A stretch of DNA of 64,000 nucleotides from Mesostigma viride (Eukaryota > Streptophyta > Mesostigmatophyceae > Mesostigmatales > Mesostigmataceae). The position numbers were made by a program, and so were the translations under genes. How positions within the stretch are numbered: position 1 is the stretch's first letter; every line of letters begins with the position of its first letter. Shown here piece by piece: positions 1-12,300 of this stretch. The DNA lies in contig RPFO01000348.1 of NCBI GenBank assembly GCA_009746045.1, positions 670,901 to 734,900 of the forward strand. Reading direction: 5' to 3'. The notes below the pieces were generated by a model. The model did not search any database, had not been told where the DNA came from, and was given only the letters and a program-made list of their open reading frames with translations.

Positions 1-2457
1 CCGTAGCTCGGCCTCGAGTGAGTATAGCCTGCGTGTGGGCGATCACAAGGTTGAGCTGCTTGACCGTTGGTTCCAGCACGCCGTTCCGTCGGTGCACCAC
101 CCCTAGGGCTTCTAGCTCGTCCCCTTCCAGGCTCGCCATCTTAGTCTTCTCCTTAGACGGCACAAGGTTGTTAGGGAGGTAGCCTTCCTCAATAGCGCGC
201 GTGATGAGCTGGTTCACCGCCTCGCAGGTCCGCCCGTTGCTGGCCACCAAGTCATCAATGGTGATGGACAGCATGGGGGCAGGGGGGTTTTCCAGGTCAA
301 TCTGAAGCTCCCCGGCGCGCTCCTCCTTGTACTCGATGGCCAAGCGCAGTGGCTGGCCACACTCGTCGCGCACCAAGGTGAGCTCACCTGCGCTTGAGAG
401 GTAGTTGACCTGGCGCCTCGGATCCAGGGCACCGGTCATGTAGAGCACCATCTCATGGATGGCCTCCCCCAGCGCCACCGCATGGGAATGTCCCATGGCC
501 AGCACCTTGAGCACGGGCCACACCTTCCGCCTGGGCCCTGCCAGACCTACGCTAGTCGACCACACACTAGGAAGCCCTTGGTAGTCCCACCACCACTCGG
601 GCACCTCGATGGAATAGTAGTATGACACGAGGTCGCTCTTGGCGCAGTAGCACCAGCCTTTGATGTAGACCTCCACGAGGATGCCCAGGTGGGGTAGCAG
701 GATCTTGGGGGGTCCACCCACAGCAGGTTGCCCAGCTTCCTGTTGACGATGAACCGAAGCTCACCCACCCCCTTGGCCACTCCAAAGCAGCCATCCACCC
801 ACTTGGGCCGCCTCTCCCGGAACGCCACCATGCCCACGCCCGCTGCCCGGCTCATGAGCTTGCCCCATTCAGCCATGGAGCATCCCCGGCTGGGCTTGGG
901 CACATTCCAATACTTTGCGCTCGCCACGACCGCTGGCTTGATGCAGTTCTCTTCGCTGGCATATATCTCCCGCCAGCTCGGCCGCATAGCCAACAGGTCG
1001 AGCAGCCGTGCCTTCCCCGCCACCTCCGCCTTTGGTAGACTCACCGCGTCCGCGCGCAGTTGTTCATACTTATTCTGCTTCCCATATATTGCATCAGCAC
1101 CTTCTTGCTCCTGGCCTGTCGCAACGCCCCCTACGCGGCGACTGTGCCAGGTGCAGTGCCTCTTGACCCTCGCAAGGGCCTCCTCCCTCCCCTTAGAGCA
1201 CGCCCCTCTAGGGTTAGGAGGAGGGTCTTGCCCCCCTCCCCACAGCCAATTAAGCCAACGCACTACCTTGCATTGCAGTGTGTACTCGCGGTGGCGGCGC
1301 GTGGCACGCTGTCGCCGGCGTGCCGATCTCACCCTGCCCCACGCGGTGTACGCTGGCCTAAGTGGGTATGGCAGCGGGAAAAGGGAGCGGTCCCGCTGGG
1401 ATTCTATTTCCCTACTTGTTGAGCCTTGCTGAGCTTGTCCAAGAGGATGGCAGTTTGGAGAGCTGCCTTGACAGCCGGGGTGGCTGACAGTGCAGCCTCC
1501 TCCCCCAATGGCAGGAGGTGGCTGGCCACCTTCCACCCCCCCCTCCTTGCCCTCCACCTGCAGCAAGGCCGCCACCACCCTCATTAGGTACTCCATGCCC
1601 ACAAGCTCCCCGGCTGCTGAGCCCAGCTCCTTGAGAAGGGTGTCCATGGCCAATGCAATGTTCATGACAATTTTCCTGTTCTCCATGTTCCGCCAATTTC
1701 CAGGCTTTACCGTCATGACCCACGACCGGATTCCCATCCCATTGTCGCTGGCGTCCTCCAACACCCCCGGCAGCACCCGCTCCGAAACCCGATATTTCAC
1801 GCTCTTGGCTCGGCTTGGCAGCGCCACCCCTTTCGAGGCCTTGAAGTGGCTTCCCGCCCCCTCCATTCCTCCCAGCGCTGCCTTCAAACCTTGCATGAAT
1901 TTCTCGGCTGCGACCTCCCCCTCCTCGTCCTCCTCGTCGTCCTGATTTTCGGTTTCCGGAGGTGCCCCAACGAATGTCGCCAACCTCGCCCTCATTTCCT
2001 TTCCGACAGCCCCCCCACCTGCCGAAACCTTGGCCGCGCCTTTCGGCTTGGCCATTTTTCGCTGCGCAGGTGTCGTTGGTGGCAGCGCCTGATCCTCCTC
2101 CTCGTCCGCCGCGAGATCTGCCACGGCCAGCAGTTTTGCCACCAACGTTCCGTTTGGGTCACGTGCGTCCAACACGTCGCCAACATCAACGTGATCGGCC
2201 AGCAACTGCACGACAGACTTCAGCTGGCTCGAGCTCCACGAGCTGGCGTCCGTCACCCAGTCCTCGGCACCGAAGACCTGCTCGACTGCCCCCACCGCCT
2301 CTGCGGGGCTGATGCACTTGGCGAGCAGAGTGGCGAGCTGCTTCTTTTTGGCGCTGAAGGCGACTGGCGCGTGACTGGCGGCAGCAGCCCGCGGTGTGGG
2401 CGTCCCGTCCTCCCCGCGCGCTGCCTGCCCTCCTGTAGCTTTGCGCCCCTTCGGCAT
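1..2457 (-). mobile_element. Retroelement polyprotein with reverse transcriptase, 5' part, frameshifted, cut by window edge
   Basis: A 636-codon frame starts at 2457 (MPKGRK) and runs to 547. Its first ~330 residues are Lys/Glu/Ala-rich and unrecognised, in the position of a gag-like region. Near its end stands RFIVNRKLGN, which resembles the start of an RT fingers region. At a six-base G run (707-712, read as C on this strand) the coding signal moves to another frame, which stays open for about 700 bases to base 1. That frame carries RT palm motifs: AKSDLVSYYYSIEVPEW (motif A, catalytic Asp), KVLAMGHSHAVALGEAIHE (motif B-like) and LSITIDDLVASN (motif C, IDD in place of YxDD). The order fits RT; the lineage resembles unclassified algal or protist retroelements more than classic Ty1 or Ty3. 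No protease, RNase H or integrase lies inside the window. The shift may be a mutation, an assembly error or programmed frameshifting. The element lies downstream of the last UBP6 exon found, perhaps inside an intron. Confidence 0.68.
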
Positions 2458-2995
2458 TGCTGCTCAGGGCCAAAAATGGCTCCGACAGTACAGGTTCGTC
2501 AAACCAGAGGTTCGTTTCCCCTGGCTTGCTGTCGCCGCCCTCGTGAAAAGAAAAGAGGCCGACCTTAGCTAGGTGGGTTTGTTTTTGTCCTTTTTTGCGT
2601 GTCATGCGGCCTTGGCCCGGACGGCATTTTTTCGCCACGCAAATGTTGCGTCTGAACAAATGACGCAATGTGGCGTTCTAATTGCCGGCAGCTTACGTAA
2701 GGCTGCCGGGGCTATTAGGTCACATTTTGCGTGAGAGAAAGAATCTAGATCTAGTTAATCACTACGCCATGAGCCAAGAAACCTAGACAGTGGCAGGTTT
2801 ATATCTCAACGTAGCTCCTGCCACCTGGCCAAGAAAAACTGGCCAAAGCTTTGGCCACGACTGATCCGGATCAGGCCGCACCGGCCTCAAAAGGTATGTC
2901 ACGTGAACCCAATAACCTAGCTATAGCGGCTACCCTTCCATCTCACTATAAAGAAACTATGTTCAGAGAACCACGATTATTAGCTTAGTACATGG
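2458..2995 (-). other. Presumed 5' leader or LTR of the left-edge retroelement
   Basis: This ~540-bp stretch precedes the retroelement reading frame and holds no gene. It contains an imperfect palindrome at about 2684-2711, with GCCGGCAGC and GCTGCCGG arms around TTACGTAA, and a TATA-like TTTATAG near 2945-2955 on the minus strand. It is placed where a promoter or LTR would be, but the second LTR is outside the window, so the boundaries are not demonstrated. Confidence 0.3.
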
Positions 2996-3386
2996 CTATT
3001 TGCTCCATTTACGTTCCAACCCCAGGGTGAGCCATCAGCCAGGGTGACCAACTGACCATCATGCACAGACGGGTGGCTGCAGCCATGGGTCGACACCCTG
3101 CCAACGCCGACCCATGCCCATGCCCACACACGCACAGCCTCACCCATGATCGTGGCACTGCTAGTTGCTCCCATTTGTCAACCGCTCTCCCGCGCACACT
3201 CCAGGGTACAATGTACCAAGTTGGTTGCCAAGTTGGTTGCCCTGTTGCAAGCCTGCCCACCCACCCATCCATCCACACGCCCTCCCCAAGAGCATCTCCT
3301 ACTGAACACATAAACGATAAAAATATCCATATAGCTCTTGCCACACGTCACAAGACATGCATCATTTCGCAAGCGCGCCGGCTCAC

Positions 3387-6300
3387 CTTCCTCCGCTTGC
3401 TGAGCCTCTCCTGCAACTCTGGCGCACAGAAGTCAAATGCGTCAAACACGGTGGGGAATTGCACCGGCTGGTGGACGACGACGCACGAGGCATGGGCGAG
3501 GGAGCCAAGCAGGCACGGGCATTGCAGATAAGGCAAAGGGAAGCAAGAAGGCATGAGCAAGCAAAAAGGATGGCTCGATGGAGGAAAGGGGTGCCAGGTA
3601 GAAGATCGTCCTGGTCTATCTCATGACCCAGCAAAAAGTGCAAAAGCTGGCTCCATCCATGAGACTTGCCACATGTTGACCTAGTACGCGACGAGGATTC
3701 GAGCATACCACCTCTGGCGAAATTTCAGGACTTAAGGGGTCTCCTGATCCTGAGGCATCCCAAACTATAGCCAAACCGCGAAAAAGTTCTTTACCGCTTA
3801 CCGGAGAGCAGTGCCCGTGCGTTGAAAACTCCCCAGCAACTACCCAATTTTTTACCGCTTACCGTAGGAACGGCCCTCAGACCCAACGGGGCCCAACGGG
3901 GGCGAATGTGAATAGGAAGTACTACCCACGCATTGGTTGCATGCCACCTCCACACCACGCTGACATCATATCCGTGCTGACATCACCCATGGCTTCCCAC
4001 ATGTGGGCTTATGCAGCAAGTGCGCATTTTCTCGTTCGCTGCCATCTACCTGCCTTCCTCTACACTAGCATTGTTCAATCAAGGAGCGCTCAAGAAGCGC
4101 TCAAGTACCCCTTCAGCTATCCCTTCACACATGGCCGCGTTGAAGGCAGTAAAAGACACGGAAAATCATGCATGGGCTATCCACTGGCATGTCACTCTGG
4201 TGAAGCAGGCATCCTACACAATCCATGCATTCATTAATCCATCCATTCGTTGAAAAAAAAGAACGTGACCGCGTCCTTGGGTACCAAGGAAGGAACCTTC
4301 AACCCCTATACACAACGAGAAGGAGGGAGGGCGCCCTAGCTTCCCTCACTGCCTCAAGTGGGCAGCCCACAGAGGACTCTCTCTGCATCATGGTGCAGGC
4401 CCCGAATGTGGGGGAAATACAGCAAGTAGCAGCAAAAGCATAGCGGATGCAGTCAGGCAGCCCCATGGTCCAGAGCCCAGAGATGGGCTTAAGGAACTCA
4501 TTTAAGAGGTGCCACTTTTGGCAAATATCAAGGCCTCTACCGGAGCCTGAGGGTTTGTAGGAGCACACCCAGGATTCACCCAGAACCCAAACAAGCCGTT
4601 GGAGAGACCCGTGAAGGGAGAGGGGGCGGAGTGTCCCAGATTGGTGCGTTGCTTTAAGAAGCAAAAATTTGCTACGATTGCCAGAGCTACACACAACACA
4701 AGTTTGCTACAACCACTCAATCGCCACAGCTGCAAACGATGCCCTCCGCCTCCCCTCCCGCCACAACTCGGCCACATTAGCCCTTGCCACCCTACTTGCC
4801 ACCCCACACCATGTTTCCTTTGCCATCCCTGGTGCACCCACGGGCGCTCCACCCCATGTTAACCGACCCGCAGGATCTTGGCCTTCTGCTGCGTGTCTTT
4901 CTTCCAGAAGAAGCGCACAAACTGGACTGTGAGGTATCTGCTTGCATCCGCCACGGCACACGGTACAGACGGCAGCATCCAGCGAGCGAGGAGGCAGAAC
5001 GCCCAGGGAGAAAAACAGGGCATAGCGCAGCCACACATGTCAGGCTTCCCTGGGTAAGATCATCAGCATGCCTCTGTGATGATCATCACCGTGGGCAAGC
5101 ACCATGCAAGGGTCCGCAGCAGACGCTTGGCACCAAGTGGTGGCCGGTCCTAGCGCGGGCACCATGGCTTACAGACAGGAATGTCTGGGGAGCAGCGCGG
5201 GGGGAGCTGTTTTAAGAGGTGCCACACCGCTCCAGGCACCGCCAAGTAATGCCTGTCTCACCCCTGTCTCATTCTGCAGGACCCAGGCAGCGCTGATTCC
5301 CCCCTGCTAGCAAGACAGTCACCCCCCCGCTCCCTACGTAAACAAAAAAAATAGTCCTTCAATTCTCGTTATGCGCACGCCACCACAGCAGCAAGAAATG
5401 CTGAAATCTGGATCAACTGCGAAGGCATGATCCATCCCACCCCACCCCACCCCACCCACCCCACCCACCCCACCCCACCCACCCCACCCCACCCCACCCC
5501 ACCCCACCCCACCCCACCCCACCCCACCCCACCCCACCCCACCCCACCCCACCCCACCCCACCCCACCCCACCCCACCCCACCCCACCCCACCCCACCCC
5601 ACCCCACCCCACCCCACCCCACCCCACCCCACCCCACCCAACATGGTCACCTGCTGTAGAAAAGTCGATGGATCTTACAAGCTTTTGCGATAACGTTTAC
5701 TACATCGTTTCTTGGATATGCCGCCCCCCCCCCCCCCCCCCCCCCCCCCCTTCAAAGAAAAAATGGCAACAGCTGGCACCGCGTGCCCACTCACGCGGGC
5801 AGCGACGATATGCGCGACGTCTTCTTCCACACGGCGGATCGGCCCAGGGCGGGCGAGTTCTTCTCAAGCTCCTCCACCAGGCCCTGGCCAGAACACGATG
5901 GGAGCGACGAAGCATAACCGAGAGTGAAGCATAGGGCGAAGAATAACCCCGTGAGAGATAACCGCGCCCTCACGCTCCTCCACCAGGCCCTGGCTCAGGG
6001 ACAAACCATGTTCACGAGAGGCCGACGTGGCCGTGCCAAACATCACGTGCAAGACAACGCATGCGTGTGCACCCCATGCAAGGTGCCTCCCTCTGTCAGT
6101 GCCTAAGCGTGTGTTGAAGGCTTGAAGCTCCTCCTCAGCCTCCAGATAACCACGACAAACCACACTGGAAAACGACTGAAGCATGCATGGGTGTGCACGT
6201 GTAAAGCCGCGACTGCACATGGTTGTGAGGAAGCGCCTCTGTACGGATGCGCGTGGCGCACCAGGTCCTGGCCACCACGAGACGAGGCATACATGCGTAC

Positions 6301-9300
6301 ATGTACGGCGCAGTAGGCCACGACCCACAACGTGAAACAAAGCATGTGCGCGAACGAATATGCGTACACACATGTGTGGAAGCAACCATGGGCCCACGTG
6401 CGCAGGAGGAATGGGACGAAGCATGGGTACAAGCATGGCCACCATGGGCCCACGTGCGCGGGAGGAAGCACGGGACGAAGCATGGGTACAAGCATGGCCA
6501 CCATGGGCCCACGTGCAAAGGCTGGCAGGCGCGAGGGGGCATGCTTGTGTCTGCGTGCATGAATGCGCGGCCGCAGCCATGCAGTCCTTTCTGCGTGTGC
6601 CGCCCACCATAGCTATGTGCTACATTTATATATACTATAGTAGTATATAGAAATGCGTGGCCACCCACCATAATTATGTACTACATTTATATATACTTTA
6701 GTAGTATATATATGAATGCGTGGCCACCCACCATAGTTATGTGCTACATTTATGAATACTAAAGTAGTATATATAAATGCGTGGCCACCCACCATAGTTA
6801 TGTGCTACATTTATAAATACTATAGCAGTATATATAAATGCGTGGCCACCCACCATAGTTATGTGCTACATTTATAAATACTAAAGCAGTATATATAAAT
6901 GCGTGGCCACCCACCATAGTTATGTGCTACATTTATAAATACTATAGCAGTATATATAAATGCGTGGCCACCCACCATAGTTATGTGCTACATTTATAAA
7001 TACTAAAGTAGTATATATAAATGCGTGGCCACCCACCATAGTTATGTGCTACATTTATAAATACTATAGCAGTATATATAAATCCGTGGCCACCCACCAT
7101 AGTTATGTGCTACATTTATAAATACTAAAGCAGTATATATAAATGCGTGGCCACCCACCATAGTTATGTGCTACATTTATAAATACTATAGCAGTATATA
7201 TAAATGCGTGGCCACCCACCATAGTTATGTGCTACATTTATAAATACTAAAGCAGTATATATAAATGCGTGGCCACGATGCGGCCATGATGCTTGGCCAC
7301 GTGAGACAACAGACTTCCCCTCCTTATGATGCTTGGCCACGTGAGACAACAGACTTCCCCTCCTTACCCTCAAGGCCTGACTACGTCCACGAATGCCACA
7401 GCGTGAGCAGAGGGCTTTCACTGCAGTAATGACCGTTCCTAGGCGAAAACACCATTGCATTTTGCCCTAGATGGTACAAAGCAGCTCCCTGTACATGCAA
7501 CAACGTATTTAGGTGTCTCCCGTTGGCCAAATTATCATGCCTCGCCCCATGCCTTGCCCCATGCCTTGCCCCATGCCTTGCCCCATGCCCTGCCCCATGC
7601 CTTGCCCCATACCTTGCCCCATCCATGCCTCGCCCCATGCCTCGCCCTATGCCTTGCCCCATGCCTTGCCCGATGCCTTGCCCCATGCCTTGCCCCATGC
7701 CTTGCCCCATGCCTTGCCCCATACCTTGCCCCATACCTTGCCCCATGCCTCGCCCCATGCCTCGCCCCATGCCTTGCCCCATGCCTTGCCCCACGCCTTG
7801 CCCCACGCCTTGCCCCATGCCTTGCCCCATGCCTCGCCCCATACCTTGCCCCATACCTTGCCCCACAACCCACTGCCTGCCGCAAGGCGCACGCCCCACT
7901 CCCTGCACGCAACTCACGTGCTTCAGGCCGTCGTGAAGGAAGTTTACGTCCGCAGAGATGTGGCACTTGAGGGAGAAGATCTTCTCACTACTGCTCTGCA
8001 CCTCGTCCGACTCCTCGCACTTGAGGCTGCAAGGGGCGAGGGGGGCACGTGGCGAGCGGCGGGCGCAAGTACACACATGCCTGTCAGCACCTATGCAAAG
8101 CTGGCCCTGTAAAATGTGGGGCAAACTTCAGACTGTTCACATCACTCTGCACGTGTAGATGTGCAAGAATAGAACTAGGCAGTGCAAGCGCAGGAAAAAA
8201 AAAAAAAGAAGGGCATATACCTAAGCTTAGGAGGGCTCACATCCCCTCCTATCCGAGGGCCCTCATCTGCTGACCATCGGATCGAGGTATCAACCATACG
8301 ACAGAGTCAACCACCACAATGCAGAGCCACTCACTACACCATCGAGGTATCAACCGGGCCATGCAAAAGGGTACCACTCCTGAACCGGTAAACGCGGCGG
8401 TAAGACGCGTATGCCCCCTTGAGCCCATAGCGGATCCCACCCTACCAGTTTTAGCCAAATGCCGCGTCCCTGGCGTAGCAGTACCCGTTGGCTTGTGTAT
8501 GGAACTGATCCCGACCTCGTGCGCTGATCCCTCCATTCGCCCACTGCTTGCACACCACATTTCCAACCCTTGCGCACCCCCTATGAAAGCAGCAGCAAAC
8601 CCACGCATGCACCCGCATCACGCGACTTTCCATGTACACCCCCACCATATGCTCCACCGCTTGTACGACCGAACGTGCGCCCCCACCATATGCTCACTTG
8701 TGCACTGCTTGTACGACCGAACGTGTGCACACCCTGCGAAAGTACTCGAGAGATTCCAAAGAACAGGATTGGCTTCAAATCTAGGTATGGCTAGCCAAGG
8801 GAAAGCTAGCGAGTCCCGGCGCTGTTTTCTCAACTGGCAAACTGCCGTGCACGCGCCCATCAATACACTCAAAACCAATGACAGATGCTCTCCCTTGTGC
8901 ACCCTCGTCGAGCCACCCGCTACAAACGCACTCACCTGTGCACCATGTCGATGGCAAACACACTAGTCGGCCCGTTATCCCACTCGACATGTAAATTAGT
9001 TATTAGGTCTTGGTCTGGCGCACTCACTTGTGCACCATGTCGATGGCAAACACGCTCTTCTCTGGCAGCGCGGGCTCCGACGCGCCGTCCACTGCCATGG
9101 GCCCAGCGCCCGATGCATCCCCCGCGGGTGCAGAGGATGCAGCCCCGCTGCTGCTGCCACTGCTGCCACTTGCGCCGCCGAGCAGGTTTAGCCGCTGCGA
9201 CAGCACGGTCAGCAGCTGCGACCAGCACTCCTCCGCATCCTGGCGTCATAGTGGCCGCATATAGCGTGTGCGTAATGTGGACATAGTGTTCATATGACAC

Positions 9301-12300
9301 CATACGTGCCCGACAGATTCTTTAAAAAAGAGATCAATACGTGCTGCCGGACACCACGGCAAGGGTTGCACCCCCCTGTCCCAAACGACCTTGTCATTCA
9401 TCAGGAACGCAAAGATGATTAGTAGACAGAACAGGACAGTGACATATTACAATGCCCACCATGCCCGAAAAAACCTGTCTGCCCATAATGCCAGCCGCCT
9501 GCCCAGACGCCCAGACACTCCAATGCTCAACTGCTTAAATGCCCTACTGTCAACCATCTCACCAAACCATCCCTCCAGCCGGCCCACCTCGCCATCCCAC
9601 GAACCCTGACGTAGGCCAGAGTATGTACTCAAGTGATCCTGCCACCCGGCACATGTCTCCCAGCCAACCCCGTGTTGTGGCACCGGCTGTGATGGACGTC
9701 ATCACTAGCCATTCACTACATGCTGCCTCCCGTCCTTTCAACAATGCAGGTGGTAAGCAATGACCCCGGTGCTGGCGGGCAATTCCTGGATCCTTTGCCC
9801 GTCGGCAACTTCCGTGGCGATGGCACATGCCAATCGTATGCTGTGGGAGGGACATGGGGCAGGACTCGTCCTAGTCATTTAAAACTAAGACAATATTTCC
9901 TGCACGCACGATCATGGGTAAGTTTGAAGCAATGGCTCATGGACAACAGTAAATGAGTAATATAAGTAATGGTCATGAACTTATTATCGTAGCAAAATAT
10001 TCAGTAAATAAGTAATGGCCATGAACTTACTATCGTAGCAAAATATTCAGTAAATACGTAATGGTCATGAACTTATTATCGTAGCAAAATATTCAGTAAA
10101 TAAGTGATGGTCATGAACTTATTATCGCAGCAAAATATTCAGTAAATAAGTGATGGTCATGAACTTACTATCGCAGCAAAATAGTTCCCTCAGAATGCGC
10201 ACCTGCTGCATGAAGCCGCCCGTGTTGCCGCGCTGCGCAAACTGGGGGTACTTCTCCCGAAGAACCTGCCGCCCATCATCAGCCCATCATCAGCCCATCA
10301 TCAGCCCATCATCAGCCCATCATCAGCCCATCATCAGCCCATCGTCGCCCAAAGGGGAACAGGCGGCCGCACGCAGGTTGTGCATCGCGCCATGGGGAAC
10401 CAATGATCGTTCGCGCCATACACAGGCGGCCGCACGCAGGTTGTGCATCGCGCCATGGGGAACCAATGATCGCGCGCGCCATACAGCCGATAACCAAGCG
10501 CATGCCACCCGGGCGGACCATGGGGAGGAGGGGGCCACCCGCAGGTGATCATGTGCACGTCATGCACAGGATTATGAGAAAAGGGGGACCAGGAAGAGAC
10601 AGGCAGGGCATGGGGCGCACACGCAAAAGCAAAAAGCGATTCAGATCTTTCGGTCCCAGGAAACACGGTAGCTGACACAGTGTCCCGAGGCGCAATCCGG
10701 CACAGAAAGTGAAAAGGCGAGTTAAGGGCTAGGTGAAAGTAGTCATGAGTGCCCAACGTAGACTTCTCCCCACCCACCAACCACAGACTTCTCCCCACCC
10801 ATCAACCACAGACTTCTCCCCACCCACCAACCACAGACTTCTCCCCACCCACCAACCACAGACTTCTCCCACCCACCAACCACAGACTTCTCCACACCCA
10901 CCAACCACAGACTTCTCCCCACCCACCAACCACAGACTTCTCCCCACCCACCAACCACAGACTTCTCCACACCCACCAACCACAGACTTCTCCCCACCCA
11001 TCAACCACAGACTTCTCCCCACCCACCAACCACAGACTTCTCCCCACCCACCAACCACAGACTTCTCCCCACCCACCAACCACAGACTTCTCCCCACCCA
11101 TCAACCACAGACTTCTCCCCACCCACCAACCACAGACTTCTCCCCACCCACCAACCACAGACCTCTCCCCACCCATCAAACCACAAATCTCTCACCATCC
11201 ATCGCGCACACCAACAGCTCACCATGAGGAACTTGAAGGGCGCTACCGGCTGCTTGCTGGTGGCCAAGTCACGGAACACCTCCTTGGTGGCTAGCGCCAG
11301 CTTGTGGCTCTGCGTCGACTCGAACGAGGGCTGCGTTGGCGCATTCTCCGAATAGCTGAACACCCCGCGTGGGAGGGAGGGCAAGGTCGAGTGCAAGATC
11401 ACAGGTGACAAACGTGAGACCATGACCCCTCCCCCCCACACACCTCTCACGTCTCGTTCCCACGCCCCCCCAACCCGGCTTCGCAAATATAATATGATAT
11501 CAACTAATTTTGCTCCTCCCCTCTGCCCCCCCCCTTACCCCTCGAGCGCGGACCGCAGGCCCGGCACTGCGGCCAGGCACTGCAGCGTGGCGTTCATGTA
11601 GCAGGTGTTGCCCAGGTTCAAAAGACCCGCGCGGTAGTCCTTCTGGGGGGTGCAAGGTGAAGCAAGGGGGGGACGGGTACAAAAAATTGGGGGGGTGAGC
11701 GGGGCACACAAAGCACGAAACACCAGGCGCAAAAGATTACCATGAAAAAGTAGCTCACGGCCCTCAAAACCTCATCCCCGCAAAGATTCGCACACATCTG
11801 CTCTCCCGCGCAAGTTTCCCCTCGAGCCTCCCGCACTGCTCCCGACGCACAAGACAGCGGGCCCAGAACCACGGGATCGCGCGGGCCCAGAATCAGGCAT
11901 CCCACCAGGGACCACGCGCGCGCGCATCCCAGTGCCTTCCGCGTGAGTTCCACGCCGCATCCCATTGCCTGGTTGTCAAACGCCGCATCCCATCGCCTGG
12001 TTGTCCAAGGGTTTGGATCGTGAAAAATTGCAACCATGATCCAGCGCCGCAAGGTTGGTAAGATTGTGCCGGTCTGGCCTATACACCCCCACGTCTGGGG
12101 CACGGGTGCAGGGAACGCATGGCCATGGCCACGCACGGGTGTGTTCTACAGGGAACGCATGGCCATGACCACGCACGGGTGTGTTCTACAGGGAACGCAT
12201 GGCCATGACCACGCACGGGTGTGTTCTACAGGGAACGCATGGCCATGACCACGCACGGGTGTGTTCTACAGGGAACGCATGGCCATGACCACGCACGGGT

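Noticed and set aside
728-2568. Plus-strand frames of 116-240 codons opposite the retroelement
   Set aside because: Antisense shadows of GC-rich coding DNA; the minus strand carries the RT motifs.
5429-5640. Interstitial telomere from GGGGT units
   Set aside because: The pentamer does not match the common algal TTTAGGG or TTTTAGGG type and lies inside an intron; a plain microsatellite is simpler.
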